Positions 1-11,400 of a stretch of DNA of 51,862 bases are shown here, in pieces (position 1 is the stretch's first letter; each line of letters starts with the position of its first letter). A program made the translations under genes and the position numbers. Where the stretch lies: assembly GCF_000003605.2 (NCBI RefSeq), contig NW_003109578.1, positions 8,753-60,614 of the forward strand. The letters are read 5' to 3'. This DNA is from Saccoglossus kowalevskii. Lineage: Eukaryota; Hemichordata; Enteropneusta; Harrimaniidae. The notes under the pieces are model-generated. The model had not been told where the DNA came from. It saw only the letters and a program-made list of their open reading frames with translations, and ran no database searches.

Positions 1-1922
1 AAAGTTACAGCACTGTTTTCAATAGGTTTGCAGTCCCAAATCTACTGACTAATGTTTCACACTGTGAACATCTCTCACTGATCTCACCAAGTCAGCAATG
101 CTTGCTGTTATACGTCCCTTTCTGGCTTCATACCATGCAGGATCACATTGGAGAAGGTTTTTTTAGAATTTCTACATGCTGCTCTGTTGTATTTTGGGTT
201 AAATAATCTAAAAACATCATGTTACTTCCTGAATATATGTAAGTTGTATAAATCTCTTGCATCGTCGGCACATTAGTCACAGGCGATAGTTGTGGATCTT
301 TCACTATTCAGAAATAATGCACCGGGAAGAGATTCTTCACATACTTGTAAAAAATGTAGTCATATTTACTATTCATACTTGAGTGAATAAGAGGGAGGGG
401 ACTTGTTTTCTTTTCTCTTTTGTTTTATTGCCTAAAATAAAGTGGTGGGTAATGAGTTGTCTAACAATATGACAGAAAGGGAGTACTGGTAAATAGATAC
501 TTTTGGATATCTGCTTTCAGAGTATACAGCAGACTGAGCTATATCAGCCGACAGGCTGTTAGTTAATGAAATATGTTGCCACCGTGTTGGGAAGAAAGTA
601 AAATTTACAATAGGTACATCCATTTTCCCAAGCGCCCCTCACCATTTTTAAAATGGTTACCTCTTAAGAAAATCAGCACCTCACCCTTTATAAATGCTCT
701 TGCATTTTGAGAATGTCTGTATTGTTCACTGTTCTCAGTGGTCTGTAGTTTTTAGGTTGGGGACCAAGTTTCTTTGGTGCTGTTTTATCTCTGAGATAAT
801 CAAGGTTTTCCACCTCAACTGGGATGGATGTTTTCCGGGGCTTAGTCCACACACAAGTCTCATCGGTACCTACTGCAGTTCCCCTGTCAGTCTGCCTGTC
901 TATGTATTCAGCGACTGCAAATAGTAGAGCAGCTGTGTGCTTGCAGGAACCATCATCACTAATAGAAAAATAAATATAAAGTATTTTAATGGAGGAAACC
1001 AATAAACAAATATTTCACCATATAACCATAATTTATTTTAGTTTGTATAGTTAAAAACAGGGGACGAGAGAAAATGGATGGCATACACTACACTTGTTCT
1101 AAGATGTGGGAAGGAGTGATTAAAACTTTAAAGCATTCTTTAATACTAAAATATACTGTTATTTACAACTTTATATTTACATGCTAATTTTTGTAAACAA
1201 CACAGATCTTTTCAAATTAATTATGTTTGCATCAGTACATTAATATCAACAAAACACTACATGTAGTTTCTCAAAGATATGAATGTTTGAACTACATAGT
1301 ACATGTATGATAATTACATGTATTATAATTACTGGTTTAGTAACACTTACGCTGCAACACAGCCACAACCAGCTGACATAACTTCAGCATCTGATGAAAG
1401 AAGTAGCAAGTATCGTACCACTGAGCAGTTTGGCGTTGTTCAGGTTTCACCTCAGCTTTGACATAGACGTGATCTATCAGCCCAGACACCTTTCCTAAAA
1501 GAACGTCCTTTACATGGTTATCCTTAAACATAAGATACCCATAGTCGTGTTTATATTTTGTCAGACGTTCCGGCGTCCACTCGCAGTTTCTTATTAAATA
1601 CGCAAACACGTCACTAAGCGCAACTTTCGGGAGACAAGGAAGTTTTCGTGTTCACAGCACTTGTTTACCATTCAGGTCAACAGCAACAGTCCCGTCATCA
1701 TTTAACACCCGCTGGCGTTTCCTCTCTGACTCATCATGATCACAGTCTTCATTAAGATCGTATATACCGCTTGCTTTTGGTGCCAATTCAACCAACTCAT
1801 TTTTCTTCTTCCCAGCACATGGTATACGACGATTTTCTTGAATCGGGGACTCGCAGACGACTAAAGTCACAGAAGACCGCCATACAAATAAGCCTCTCAA
1901 CGTTCTCCGCTGATATCGCCAT
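1..1922 (-). pseudogene. Degraded SWIM zinc finger / YqaJ-type exonuclease family gene, continuing off the left edge
   Basis: Read on the minus strand, an ATG at 1922 opens a frame containing VPDSRKSSYTMCWEEEK. The homology then continues in another frame after an A-run near 1800 (NELVELAPKASGIYDL). An in-frame TGA at 1652-1654 interrupts it, and the same frame resumes with SDVFAYLIRNCEWTPERL. Near 1390 it must shift once more to reach SAGCGCVA, followed by a GTAAGT donor at about 1348. After an intron, DDGSCKHTAALLFAVAEY (about 960) completes the CxC...CxH SWIM zinc finger. Near 85-165 the motif DPAWYEARKGRITASIADL matches the start of a YqaJ-type nuclease domain, again with stops around it. 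From family knowledge, SWIM plus YqaJ proteins of unknown function form expanded families in many aquatic invertebrates. At least one stop and two frameshifts make this a dead copy. Exact exon limits are uncertain. Confidence 0.72.
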
Positions 1923-2067
1923 TATTGCGATGTCGACACAGGAAGTGAGAAATACGTCTTTCCAGGTTATCCGCCGAGGGCGCACTTATGAAACGCGAGA
2001 ATTAAATTGTCCATGAGAATTTTGTACAAGCCGCAATGTTTGACTGACCAGGAATCTAAAACAGGTT

Positions 2068-2139
2068 TTCCCACACTGGGAATTGAACCAGGGCCTTGGC
2101 GGTGAGAGCGCCAAATCCTAACAACTAGACCATATGGGA
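2068..2139 (-). tRNA. tRNA-Glu(CUC)-like sequence, probably a pseudogene or SINE head
   Basis: The minus strand gives a 72-nt cloverleaf. The acceptor stem TCCCATA/TGTGGGA pairs fully with one G-T pair. The A-box-like TGGTCTAGTTG is present, the anticodon stem TGGCG/CGCCA encloses loop CTCTCAC with anticodon CTC, and the B box is GGTTCAATTCC. Against it, one of the two conserved D-loop guanines is T, and the T stem has two mismatches. This is unit 1 of the tandem array. Confidence 0.5.
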
Positions 2140-2465
2140 TGTTGACGTATGAAGGCGTTTGCTATTTATAGGGAAACACAAGTAAGGCACACAATCGGAT
2201 ACTTGTGACATGAACTGAAACTCGTGTATTATTCACGCTCTTGTAATCGGATACTTGTAACATGAATCAAGGCGTTTCCTATTGATCGGGAAAACACAAA
2301 TAAGGCGTACAATACTTGTGACATGAACTGAACTTCGTGTATTATATATTCTCTTGTAATCAAGCCAACAAATACGAGAGGCCAATTTACATCTTTTAAT
2401 TAAATTGTCTATGAGAATTTTGTACAAGCCGCAATGTTCGACTTACCAGGAATCTAAAACAGGTT

Positions 2466-2537
2466 TTCCCACACGGAGAATTGAACCAGGGCCTTGGCGG
2501 TGAGAGCGCCAAATTCTAACAACTAGACCATATGGGA
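2466..2537 (-). tRNA. tRNA-Glu(CUC)-like sequence, unit 2, probably a pseudogene
   Basis: It has the same 72-nt layout as the copy at 2068-2139: identical acceptor pairing, anticodon CTC in loop CTCTCAC and an intact B box. The T stem is worse (CCTGG against CTCCG), and the D loop carries the same G-to-T change. The shared D-loop change means the copies arose by duplication after that change. Confidence 0.45.
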
Positions 2538-2751
2538 CGTTGACGTATGAAGGCGTTCCCTATTTATCGGGAAAACACTTGTAAGGCATACAATAGGATA
2601 TTTGTGACGTGAACTGAACGTTGTGTATTACATATGCTCTTGTAATCAAGCCAACAAATACGAGTGGCCAATTTTCATCTTTTAATTAAATTCTCTATGA
2701 GAATCTTGTACAAGCCGCGATGTTCAACTGACCAGGAATCTAAAACAGATG

Positions 2752-2823
2752 TTCCCACACCGGGAATTGAACCGGGCCTTGGCGTTGAAAGCGCCAAATC
2801 TTAACCACTAGAACCATGTGGGA
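2752..2823 (-). tRNA. tRNA-Glu(UUC)-like sequence, unit 3, probably a pseudogene
   Basis: The acceptor stem TCCCACA/TGTGGGA pairs perfectly and the D loop keeps both conserved guanines. The anticodon loop CTTTCAA would read anticodon TTC, also glutamate. There is one extra base in the D arm and one base missing between the anticodon and T arms, so the fold is slightly irregular. It is the least decayed in the T arm (one mismatch). Confidence 0.45.
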
Positions 2824-2985
2824 CCTTGACGTATGAAGGCGTTTCCTCTTTATCGGGAAAATACAACAATTACGGTTGGTTAATTTACATCTTTTAATTA
2901 AATTGTCTATGAGAATTTTGTACAAGCCGCGATGTTCGACTGACCAGGAATCTAAAACAGGTGTTCTCACACATCTTTTGACTTA

Positions 2986-5319
2986 ACAATAAAACAATTA
3001 ATATGAGTTAGGACTATTTAAAAATATGATATGGCATTTCAGGAACAAAACAATTATACCGATTATGCAAATTAACAAATATTTCTGTTTATTTCTGGAC
3101 ATACAACTATACATTGAATTTCAACACCTCTTCCCAATTGTTTTAAAATTTTCAATTAATTTGTGTTTTGTTTTAAAATTATGTCTGTATTTTCTGATAT
3201 TTCAAATCGAACAATGGAAATAGACGTATAAGTTAAATACAAAAACAAGTAAAGCAAAAAACATAATCTCTTTTAGTTTCGTGAAAAGATGTTTTAAACT
3301 TTACCAGTTATTTGGTACACACTCGAATAAGAATGCGCATATCTTAATGCGAGGTTAGCAGTTAAATGGCACAGTCCATTTCGTATAAACTCTATGTAAT
3401 GTAATTGCAGTGATGCTATTCTCTTATTTCATATCAAAATTAAAAAGAATGGCAATATACACACCATTTTTTGTGTATGAGTGCCCGGAACACCATGCAT
3501 GTGTCTTTTGTAACACTATTGCAATTACAACTTTTTTTATGTGCAAAGCAAATTTAGTCTCGGTAATATTTTACCCGGAGTAAGAACAGAAGTTACGGTC
3601 ACTGCAATTGTAATCACCAGAGGGACGCGCACCCGATTCTGTGCCGCAAACATTCGATATGGAAAATAACAAAGATAATACAATGTTCCGAATGGTTTTT
3701 GTCAGCCATCTTGGTACATGGCATCCTGCAGTTGGTTCACCGTAGTCCCTTCGCTTCAGTGGGTGTATATTTGTTGTATTTCTCTCAAGCTCATGTTTAG
3801 CATTTTGATTGTCCATACCATGGTATTGGCATATTGCATGGTGTGTTCACAGACAGGACATTAATACTATGAATATATTAATGATAAACGTATGCATTTC
3901 ATTTTTCCCTAACATGACGCAGAGTTAAATAGTTCTCAGATGAACTATGTGTCAGAAACCTTTATTCTATGTTTTTGTCATATTACCTCAAACCCTGCAA
4001 ATAGAAGTGTGCATGGAATCATGGGGAGAAACGGTGTGCATTACCGTGTGATAAAGGTGATTGACAGGTCATACTTGTTTTCAACTCTGAAAGGACAGTT
4101 GGAATCTACCAGGTGTGCGTTTAATTTACATAACAAAGGGTGTTTACAACTTTGGAGAGAGAATTGGAATCTACAAGCAGGTGTGCTGTTATTTGAATAA
4201 CAAAGGGTGTTTATGATCTACTGAGTTGCCTACGTGACACAGCTGCTAGCATGATCACATTCTGATTGGCTCATGTGGAAACCCAGGTGGTATGACTGAA
4301 TCTGGGCCATTCATGCCTTTAAATTGACAGTTGGGGGGCCATAATTTCAACTTAGTATCCTGTGTGTTGCTGCTATGATATTGTGAGACAAGTGATACAG
4401 GCTACAACCATCATTCTGTGAGACTTGTATGAACTTCTCTGCAATCTTCTGCTTCAGCGGTGCCCTCCAGAATACCAGCTTTCCTCTACAAGCAGGACTC
4501 CTGTATTTCCTCGTTGTGGTGTTGCAGAAGCAATTGACCGTCATTCATTTTTACATCCTGGAAATAGTGAATTTATTCATTGTATTTTTCTGTGATTTGT
4601 TACTTGTAATTATTTTGAATTAAAGCCAGGAGTTTTAACTCGATATTTTGGTGTATGTGTATTTCATTTCCAGTACTACTGTCTTGTCCACCCCATTCTA
4701 GCAGTGAACGACCCCCCTGTCCAGTGTGAGTTCTGTGGGTGGCCCTCTCATTAGCAATAAGCAGGCCTTACACTGTGACACTATGGTTTGTTTTCAAGAG
4801 ATGGTTTTACACAAATTAAATGCTTAGATTTTATTTCACGTAAGGCCAGACTTTTTTATTCCTTGTTTCTCGAGTTTTTATAAAACATTTTTTTTTGAGA
4901 AGGGCGAAAACATTATATTTGTGTGCTTCGCAAAGAATTGTAAGTGAGATCATTGATCGGAGAGAAGAAATGAAATACAATTTTATTCCATGTATAACCT
5001 TGCTTCTCATCTGCGTGAGACTTCGGTATTTTGATCATGATACTCCCACGAAAATGCAACTTGGATTTGGCATGCGGCGGACGGTAAAAAATGAAGTAAA
5101 CAATACAATTTGTTTAGCAATGTTTTGCGCTTACAAGTCGGCGGGCGCGAGAAATTACGCTGAAATAAACTTTTAATTTTATTTCATTTTGGGCTCCTGT
5201 TCATTCGGCGGGTTCGCGAAACAAGGGATAATAAAAGTCTGACCTAACTGTGTCGGCGTGTTCTCTGTCCTAATTGGCAATCACTGCTAGTGTTACCATG
5301 GCCTTATAACCCCCACAAT
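2986..5319. other. Intergenic, no gene recognised
   Basis: Open frames here are at most about 90 codons and match no family I recognise. A short tandem duplication lies at 4099-4214. The stretch from about 4230 to 4780 differs from its surroundings in being less AT-rich. It contains an ATTAAA signal near 4619 and direct sequences reading GTGACAC near 4235 and 4776, which could mark a decayed solo LTR. This is only a suggestion. Confidence 0.4.
4099..4214. repeat. Two-copy tandem duplication, unit about 66 bp
   Basis: A segment starting TTGGAATCTAC and ending AACAAAGGGTGTTTA occurs at 4099-4147 and again at 4164-4214 with small differences. Confidence 0.6.
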
Positions 5320-5401
5320 AGATAAAGTCGTGGACCTTGACAACTCAAAAGATTCTTATCAAGGCATACGACACCGCCATTGTTGTGACGCTAGTATAAA
5401 T
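5320..5401 (+). promoter_or_regulatory. Vitellogenin core promoter with GATA-type motifs
   Basis: TATAAA at 5395-5400 lies 49 bp before the vitellogenin ATG, which leaves room for a short 5' leader. Upstream are AGATAA at 5320-5325, CTTATC (GATAAG on the minus strand) at 5355-5360, and a possible nuclear receptor half-site, TCAAGGTCC on the minus strand, within 5332-5340. An inverted CCAAT (ATTGG) sits near 5272. GATA factors are known activators of vitellogenin genes in nematodes and mosquitoes. Use of these sites here is inference. Confidence 0.6.
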
Positions 5402-5448
5402 GCGGTGCCGTGCAGCCACAATTTACCTCTGTTGCGCCTTGGTCCAAA

Positions 5449-8400
5449 ATGAAGTGGTTATTACTGTTCGTCGCAATTGCAGTGACCAGTAAGTCGATTT
5501 ACTACATATTTAAAGCATGGATGGTATTTGAGAAGCATCATAGTCAGACATGGCCGTGTTGTTGAGATCGCTGACTGCGCAGCATGCCTACAACGTATAT
5601 ACTGCATTGTTTACATTCACTCCTTGAAGCCACAGACAGTATAGATTAAACACAACGTTGTCACGGCATGGAAGATTCATGGCTGGTTCTTTATAAATTC
5701 TGTTGCTCAAAAATCACCATCCTGAACTACTACAAAGACTTAGTCCTTGAAAATCCGTCTGCCGGTGTATAATTTAAAACACACAAACGAGACTGTAACA
5801 ACAGAACTTCAGTGTTTACAAATACTATTATTGAATGGCCGCATTCTCGTTGTTGGCGTGTATATCACCTCTAACAATATTTACTTGCATGTGTTGATTC
5901 CGCACATGCCATCCACACAGTTCTAATTATATTAATACTCTCTACTCATTACAGCTGCCACCATTACTACCAGCAAGAATGATGGTAAGTGACGTGTGCT
6001 GGGATCAATCGTTTTCACCATTCAATAAACTCGTGCCTTCGTACCCACAATCCAATACGATGTTTGGAAGACCTTGAAACCGTTTGACAAATTTGCCTAT
6101 TGTTTCTTGTATTCTGGCAATGGCTGATCGTTTTATTACTGTAATGATTCGTTAATTGTTTTATTGTTTAGTTTTTTTTTTTATTATCTGAATATATCAT
6201 CTGAATTTCTCGTGATTTAGATATTTCATGTCAACTAGATAATTGTTGACGCTAGTGAGGAGTTACTCGACTCTATCCATAGGAAATGGGGATGTGATCG
6301 AGTTTGTGTTTTAATTCCTTTCTTCCTGTTTGATAAGATTTGTAATTTGTTTTGCATAAATTTTCAGTAAAAGATTTGTTTCTCTTACGAAGTTTAACTC
6401 TTCAAGATAAACTATGCTTATGCAAATATATGTATTGCAGGAATACATTATACAACTACAAAATCTGAGACTACTGTGTGAATGAACTGCTCTGACAGTA
6501 GACGAACTTTTTGATTTTCTTTCTTCCATATATAACGCTTTCTAGAAAAATCATTGATAACGCCATTGACATCAATGTTCTTCATGAGTGTTCTAACATC
6601 AGCCACGTGTCTTCTATAATACTATTACAGCTACGTATTTTCAGAGTTGTGTATAATATTGTTTCTGTACATCAAAGTATATATATATATTCGGTCTCGA
6701 GTGGTGACAGTAGTGCCTTCATAGTTGTGAATAAATTATACATACATTTATGTTTAAACTCTTATAGCTAACAAGTATAAAGAGGGTAAGCAGTATACGT
6801 ATCATTACGAAGGTTTGGTTAAAAATGGTCTCCCCAGCACTGGTAGAGAATACACGGGTCTTAAAATCACATGTAATCCACAGTTAACCTTCCTGACGAA
6901 TGAAATAATAATACTGAAAGTAAGTATGACGTCATCTACATTCCCGTTGCCATATTCACTAATATGACGTCATCGGTATTCCCGTTGCCACAGTTACTCA
7001 GTGTTTTCGTATACATATGTATATATACTTCCCAACATTATCATTCAAGTTTACTGCTGCATTCCACAATTTGATAAAAATGAGATATGGTCTGGACAAG
7101 TTTTGTAATATGAGATTTATTTACTTTTTACAGATTTTTGTTTGGAGGAAGGGAATTTACTTTTCACAATATTTACAAGGTTATAAGGCATGCGTGTGTA
7201 GCATAGTTTATATTGCAAACACATAACAAACAGAGTAGAGTGGTGTCATACATTATTCGAAACGCACAAAAAAGATACATGTTGATATAACTGGTCGTGA
7301 ACTGTGACAAACTTTATTGATTTAATTAAACATTTTTTTAAAAAAACACCCATCCAAGCAAGACAACATATACTTGCGCCCTAGGATTACAGCTTCTCGC
7401 GATAAATGTGACAATATGTTTTTTATTTTTTGTTTTGAATCATGATGTAATTATACTATGGTGATAGCAGCCTCTAACGTATAGCTAGAACAAAATGCAG
7501 CGCAGTTTAGATATTATATACAAATTTATATTTATATGATTTTCTTTTCTAAAAAACAAGAACGGCGATTTTCAGAACTCGACAAATATAAAATATATAA
7601 TATATAACTAATTTAGTAAGAAGGAAAGTATAATGTCAAATTGATGAATATCTTTTCTGTTTAGCTTCGTTCTCCTCGACTTTATGAATACAACACAACA
7701 CGTCACATTCATTACAAGGATTCCAGCCTTACCAATAAGTTCCACGAAGAACTTCTGACACCCATCAAGTTCTATTATATATATGGAAAGGTAAGGTATT
7801 TAGTTGCATTGCATAATATTATCCCGATTACTAATTTCTCTAACATGGGTATATCAGTGAAAATTGAAGTATCCCATTAGTTCATGGTATTTATGTAGAC
7901 ACGACTAATAAGACGTTTTTTTTTGAAAAAATCTTGAATGATTTGAAGAATTTACATTTGAAGGAAAATGAACGCCGCTCAGGTCAACTACAACATGGCG
8001 GACATCGTACAGCATCGATCGTTTATACCTGCGACCTGAATCATTCGCTTACGATGGGAATAGGTTTGGTTTAATTGTATTTGCATTTCATTACATTTGT
8101 TTGAATTTTTATTTTTGTGTAGATTATTATAATCATTTTTGACTGTGAACCGTTGCAAGACTGGATTGCGGTACCGTGATCATTTGGTTAGCAATGCAGT
8201 TGTGTTTATTTGAAACTTGTTTAGTAGAATATTATCATGAGGGAATCCTTCTCCGGGGTTCTCCACACGTGCCAGGGGGGAATCTCGTCTCGTCTCTCTA
8301 TCGCGTCCCCTTGAGGTACGGGATCGGGAAAGTCGCTTAAGCTTTACAGTCAAATAGACACACACAACGAAATACGTTTCAACTCTCGTCTTAGTCGGTT

Positions 8401-11400
8401 AGTCGAGCACTCTATAAGACACAACGCCCTGGGGAAAAGTCCCCAAGACTATCGCAAGGCTGACCCAAGACTCTCTCTAGACTAGATTCTAGACTGCTAG
8501 TATGACCTAGAAGAAACAATTGCCGGCCATTGACCACAGAATGTAACACTACTTGATGGGCAATTAACACGTCTAACGGTCTCGACGAGATCTCGGCGCA
8601 CGTCTCGGGGCTCTCACGGTCTCAACGAGATCTCGGCGCACGTCATGGGGCTCTCGCGATCTCAACGAGATCTCGACGGCCCCTTACGTCTATTGATTTA
8701 GAGCTAAGCTTGGTTTACTTTTGATAACTACGTTGAAAGTACATATGATTTGCATAAATAATTATTCAATTTTATTTCCAGTTGGTCTAACGTTGTCATA
8801 GTTAAAAACACAAAAGGCGAGTTCACAAAACCTATTGTTTTACTTGAAACGTAAATTATACAAATATATGATCTCAATGTATTATGAAATGAAAATCCGT
8901 TATATATTAACAGGTAGAGAAAGTTTTTGCCCCTGAACACGAACCTGAATGGACACTGAATATAAAGAAAGGTATTCTGAGTTTGTTAAACCTTGAGATG
9001 CTAGACATTGATGAAGACTTGTCTACGTTTACAACATATGAGGTAAGACTTGGATTTTTAGATCGATGTGTATACATTAAAACGTCTAAAATACTAGTAT
9101 ATAAATACATTGAATATAGTTTTGCTTAAGCATAATCTCTATACTTTTTTGTTTTGACTCAATCCAGACTGATGTTGTTGGCGAGTGTGAAACACTGTAT
9201 GATGTTACCGAAGGATCAACTGACCTTGGTGTCAATTTCATGAATGTTACCAAGGTCAAGGACATGAACAAATGTATCAAGAATCCTGTCAGTGTGTCTT
9301 CGACCATCAAGACAAAGCCGTGTGGAAGTTGTGAAGATAAGCCAGAGGTAGAATTGTAGTACAGTGTATTTACTTATCAAATAATCGTTGTGTGTGCGAC
9401 AAAGGTATTTCGACTAGCCAACTAGTCTTATATGTTGGTTACACATGGTAACTAATAGTAACCGTTCTGTGTTAAAAAGTGTTCATTTTTATTTTTAGGC
9501 ATACTTTCTTTAAATGTGGCACTATAATTGAATAGAAATTTTATTCATTGAGTTATCTGTGTTTCCAGATTAATCTATTGCGGAGTGGTGTAGTATATCA
9601 TTATAACGTTACCGGTACACGTGGTAACTTTCTGATCGACTCAGTCAGAGCTGAGGGTCAACACGTTTTCACGCCTTTCTCTGAAAGCGGTGGCAGTGCA
9701 GTTACCATAACAACGTAAGCTATTACATTTTGATTTATTTTAAACACGACCGCAGGGTTATACAATAATGGAATGACAGATATCTTTTCATTCAAACATA
9801 TTTGCATAGCGTAGTTGTAAAAAATGGTCATTTTTTGCAAAATGTTTCGTTCTTAACCAAAAACGACTTGTTAAGTCAGACAATTGACTTATTTAATATA
9901 TTAACTGTTGTCTTTTCTAACAGACAGAACATGACATTGATAAACGTTGAACATCACATCAATGAAATCGAAATTCCAGTCATGATGGAACGTGGTAATT
10001 TGATGTTTGTGTTCCCTAAAATTGAGATGCGAACAATCACTCGTGCATCTCAGCGAAAGGTAAGACAGTCCGTATTTTATTGTATGTGTGTTACATAATA
10101 CATAATAAATAGGTAAGACAACACACGTAATTACCCTACTGTATAAGAAAAAAAGACAATATCAGATTTCGTTTCATCGCATTTCTTCTATTGTTCGCAT
10201 TAGATTAACCTCAACATGTCAACATTGTACAATCGTCATGCACTCGATTAAACTCTTCGATCACCCTACTAAAGACACTAAAACATTCATCAACTCAGAT
10301 AATATAAACTGAACTCCCTTATTTATTTTATACTTATATGAGTAATATTATTCCTCTTACTTAATATATGTTAAGGTTAATACACAAAGCCGCTAACAAT
10401 AAGCATTTTGTAGTCTATAAACTGTGCACTGAATAAATAACGTTCTTTTACTCTCCTTATTGCGAGGTTGAACACTTCCTTGATCTCTTGACACATGGCA
10501 CACCTGAGCTAATGATTACACCGGAAGCGCCAAGTCATTTCATCCTGCTGGTCAAGTCCCTGCGTGAGTGTGATCGTACAACGCTCATTGACATCTACGG
10601 TAATTACAAAGATAACATAGTCAAAAAGTAAGTTTCACTTATCTTTGTGACAGACGCGCAAACAAAATATTATTACAAAAGTATATAAATGTATGTCCTA
10701 TATGGTTTGTATATGGCTGAAGTACGTACTGTCTGAGTGCTTGGTTTGACGTATTTCTGTGCTTTATGTTGTTTCCACTTCTGTATATGTATGTCTCGAA
10801 CATATACTTCCCGCATTATATACATGTATTATTTCATATTTTATTTGAATGTACAGAGAATGGTTACTGAATGCCATGGCCATGACTGGTACCGTACATT
10901 CTGTCAAACTGATCAAAACACTGGTTGAAGACAAACTCATATCGACGACAGACCTTACCACGTTGCTAATCAACATGTTTGCTACCAAGAGACCAACTGA
11001 AACCATCTTAGACGATATCATGGTAAGTGCAATTTGTAATAGAATAGTATTCTCTCACATAAATGCAATGGATAAGTATAATATCCCCCAAAAAATATCT
11101 ATAAGTCTATGTAACACAAAAAACACATTTAACTTCAAAACATAACATAAGCTGAGGAAGTTGGACAAAACATGTTGCGCCAATGAATCCACATAGTCAT
11201 AGTTATTGTCTTATTGTTTCTATATTCATAAAACGTTTGAACATAATATAACAAAATCTAACTTATGAGAGCGAGACAAAAAACACAGATATTGCAGAAC
11301 ATGTAGAAAACCAAGACTTTGAAATATGGATGGAAAGATTAATCTTAATGTTTGCTTGTTTAGGTTGGGTTTAGTCAATTAAGGTAGAGATGCAGGTTCG

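Larger units (their letters stand above)
1998..2985 (-). repeat. Tandem array of about 3.5 units, each with a tRNA-Glu-like core
   Basis: A motif reading TTAAATTGTCTATGAGAAT on the plus strand recurs at about 2002, 2400, 2684 and 2898. Each occurrence is followed by about 65 conserved bases and, in the first three units, by a tRNA-Glu-like sequence on the opposite strand. The fourth unit stops just at the tRNA boundary (about 2975). The spacers between units also share sequence (for example around 2165-2400 and 2555-2690) but differ in length, about 400, 285 and 215 bp. This resembles a tandemly amplified tRNA-derived repeat. Conservation of the flank on the 3' side of the tRNA part suggests a SINE-like unit rather than independent tRNA genes. 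Confidence 0.75.

Noticed and set aside
2233-2970. Short minus-strand frames in the tandem array
   Set aside because: They repeat because the DNA repeats; tRNA-like sequence runs through them.
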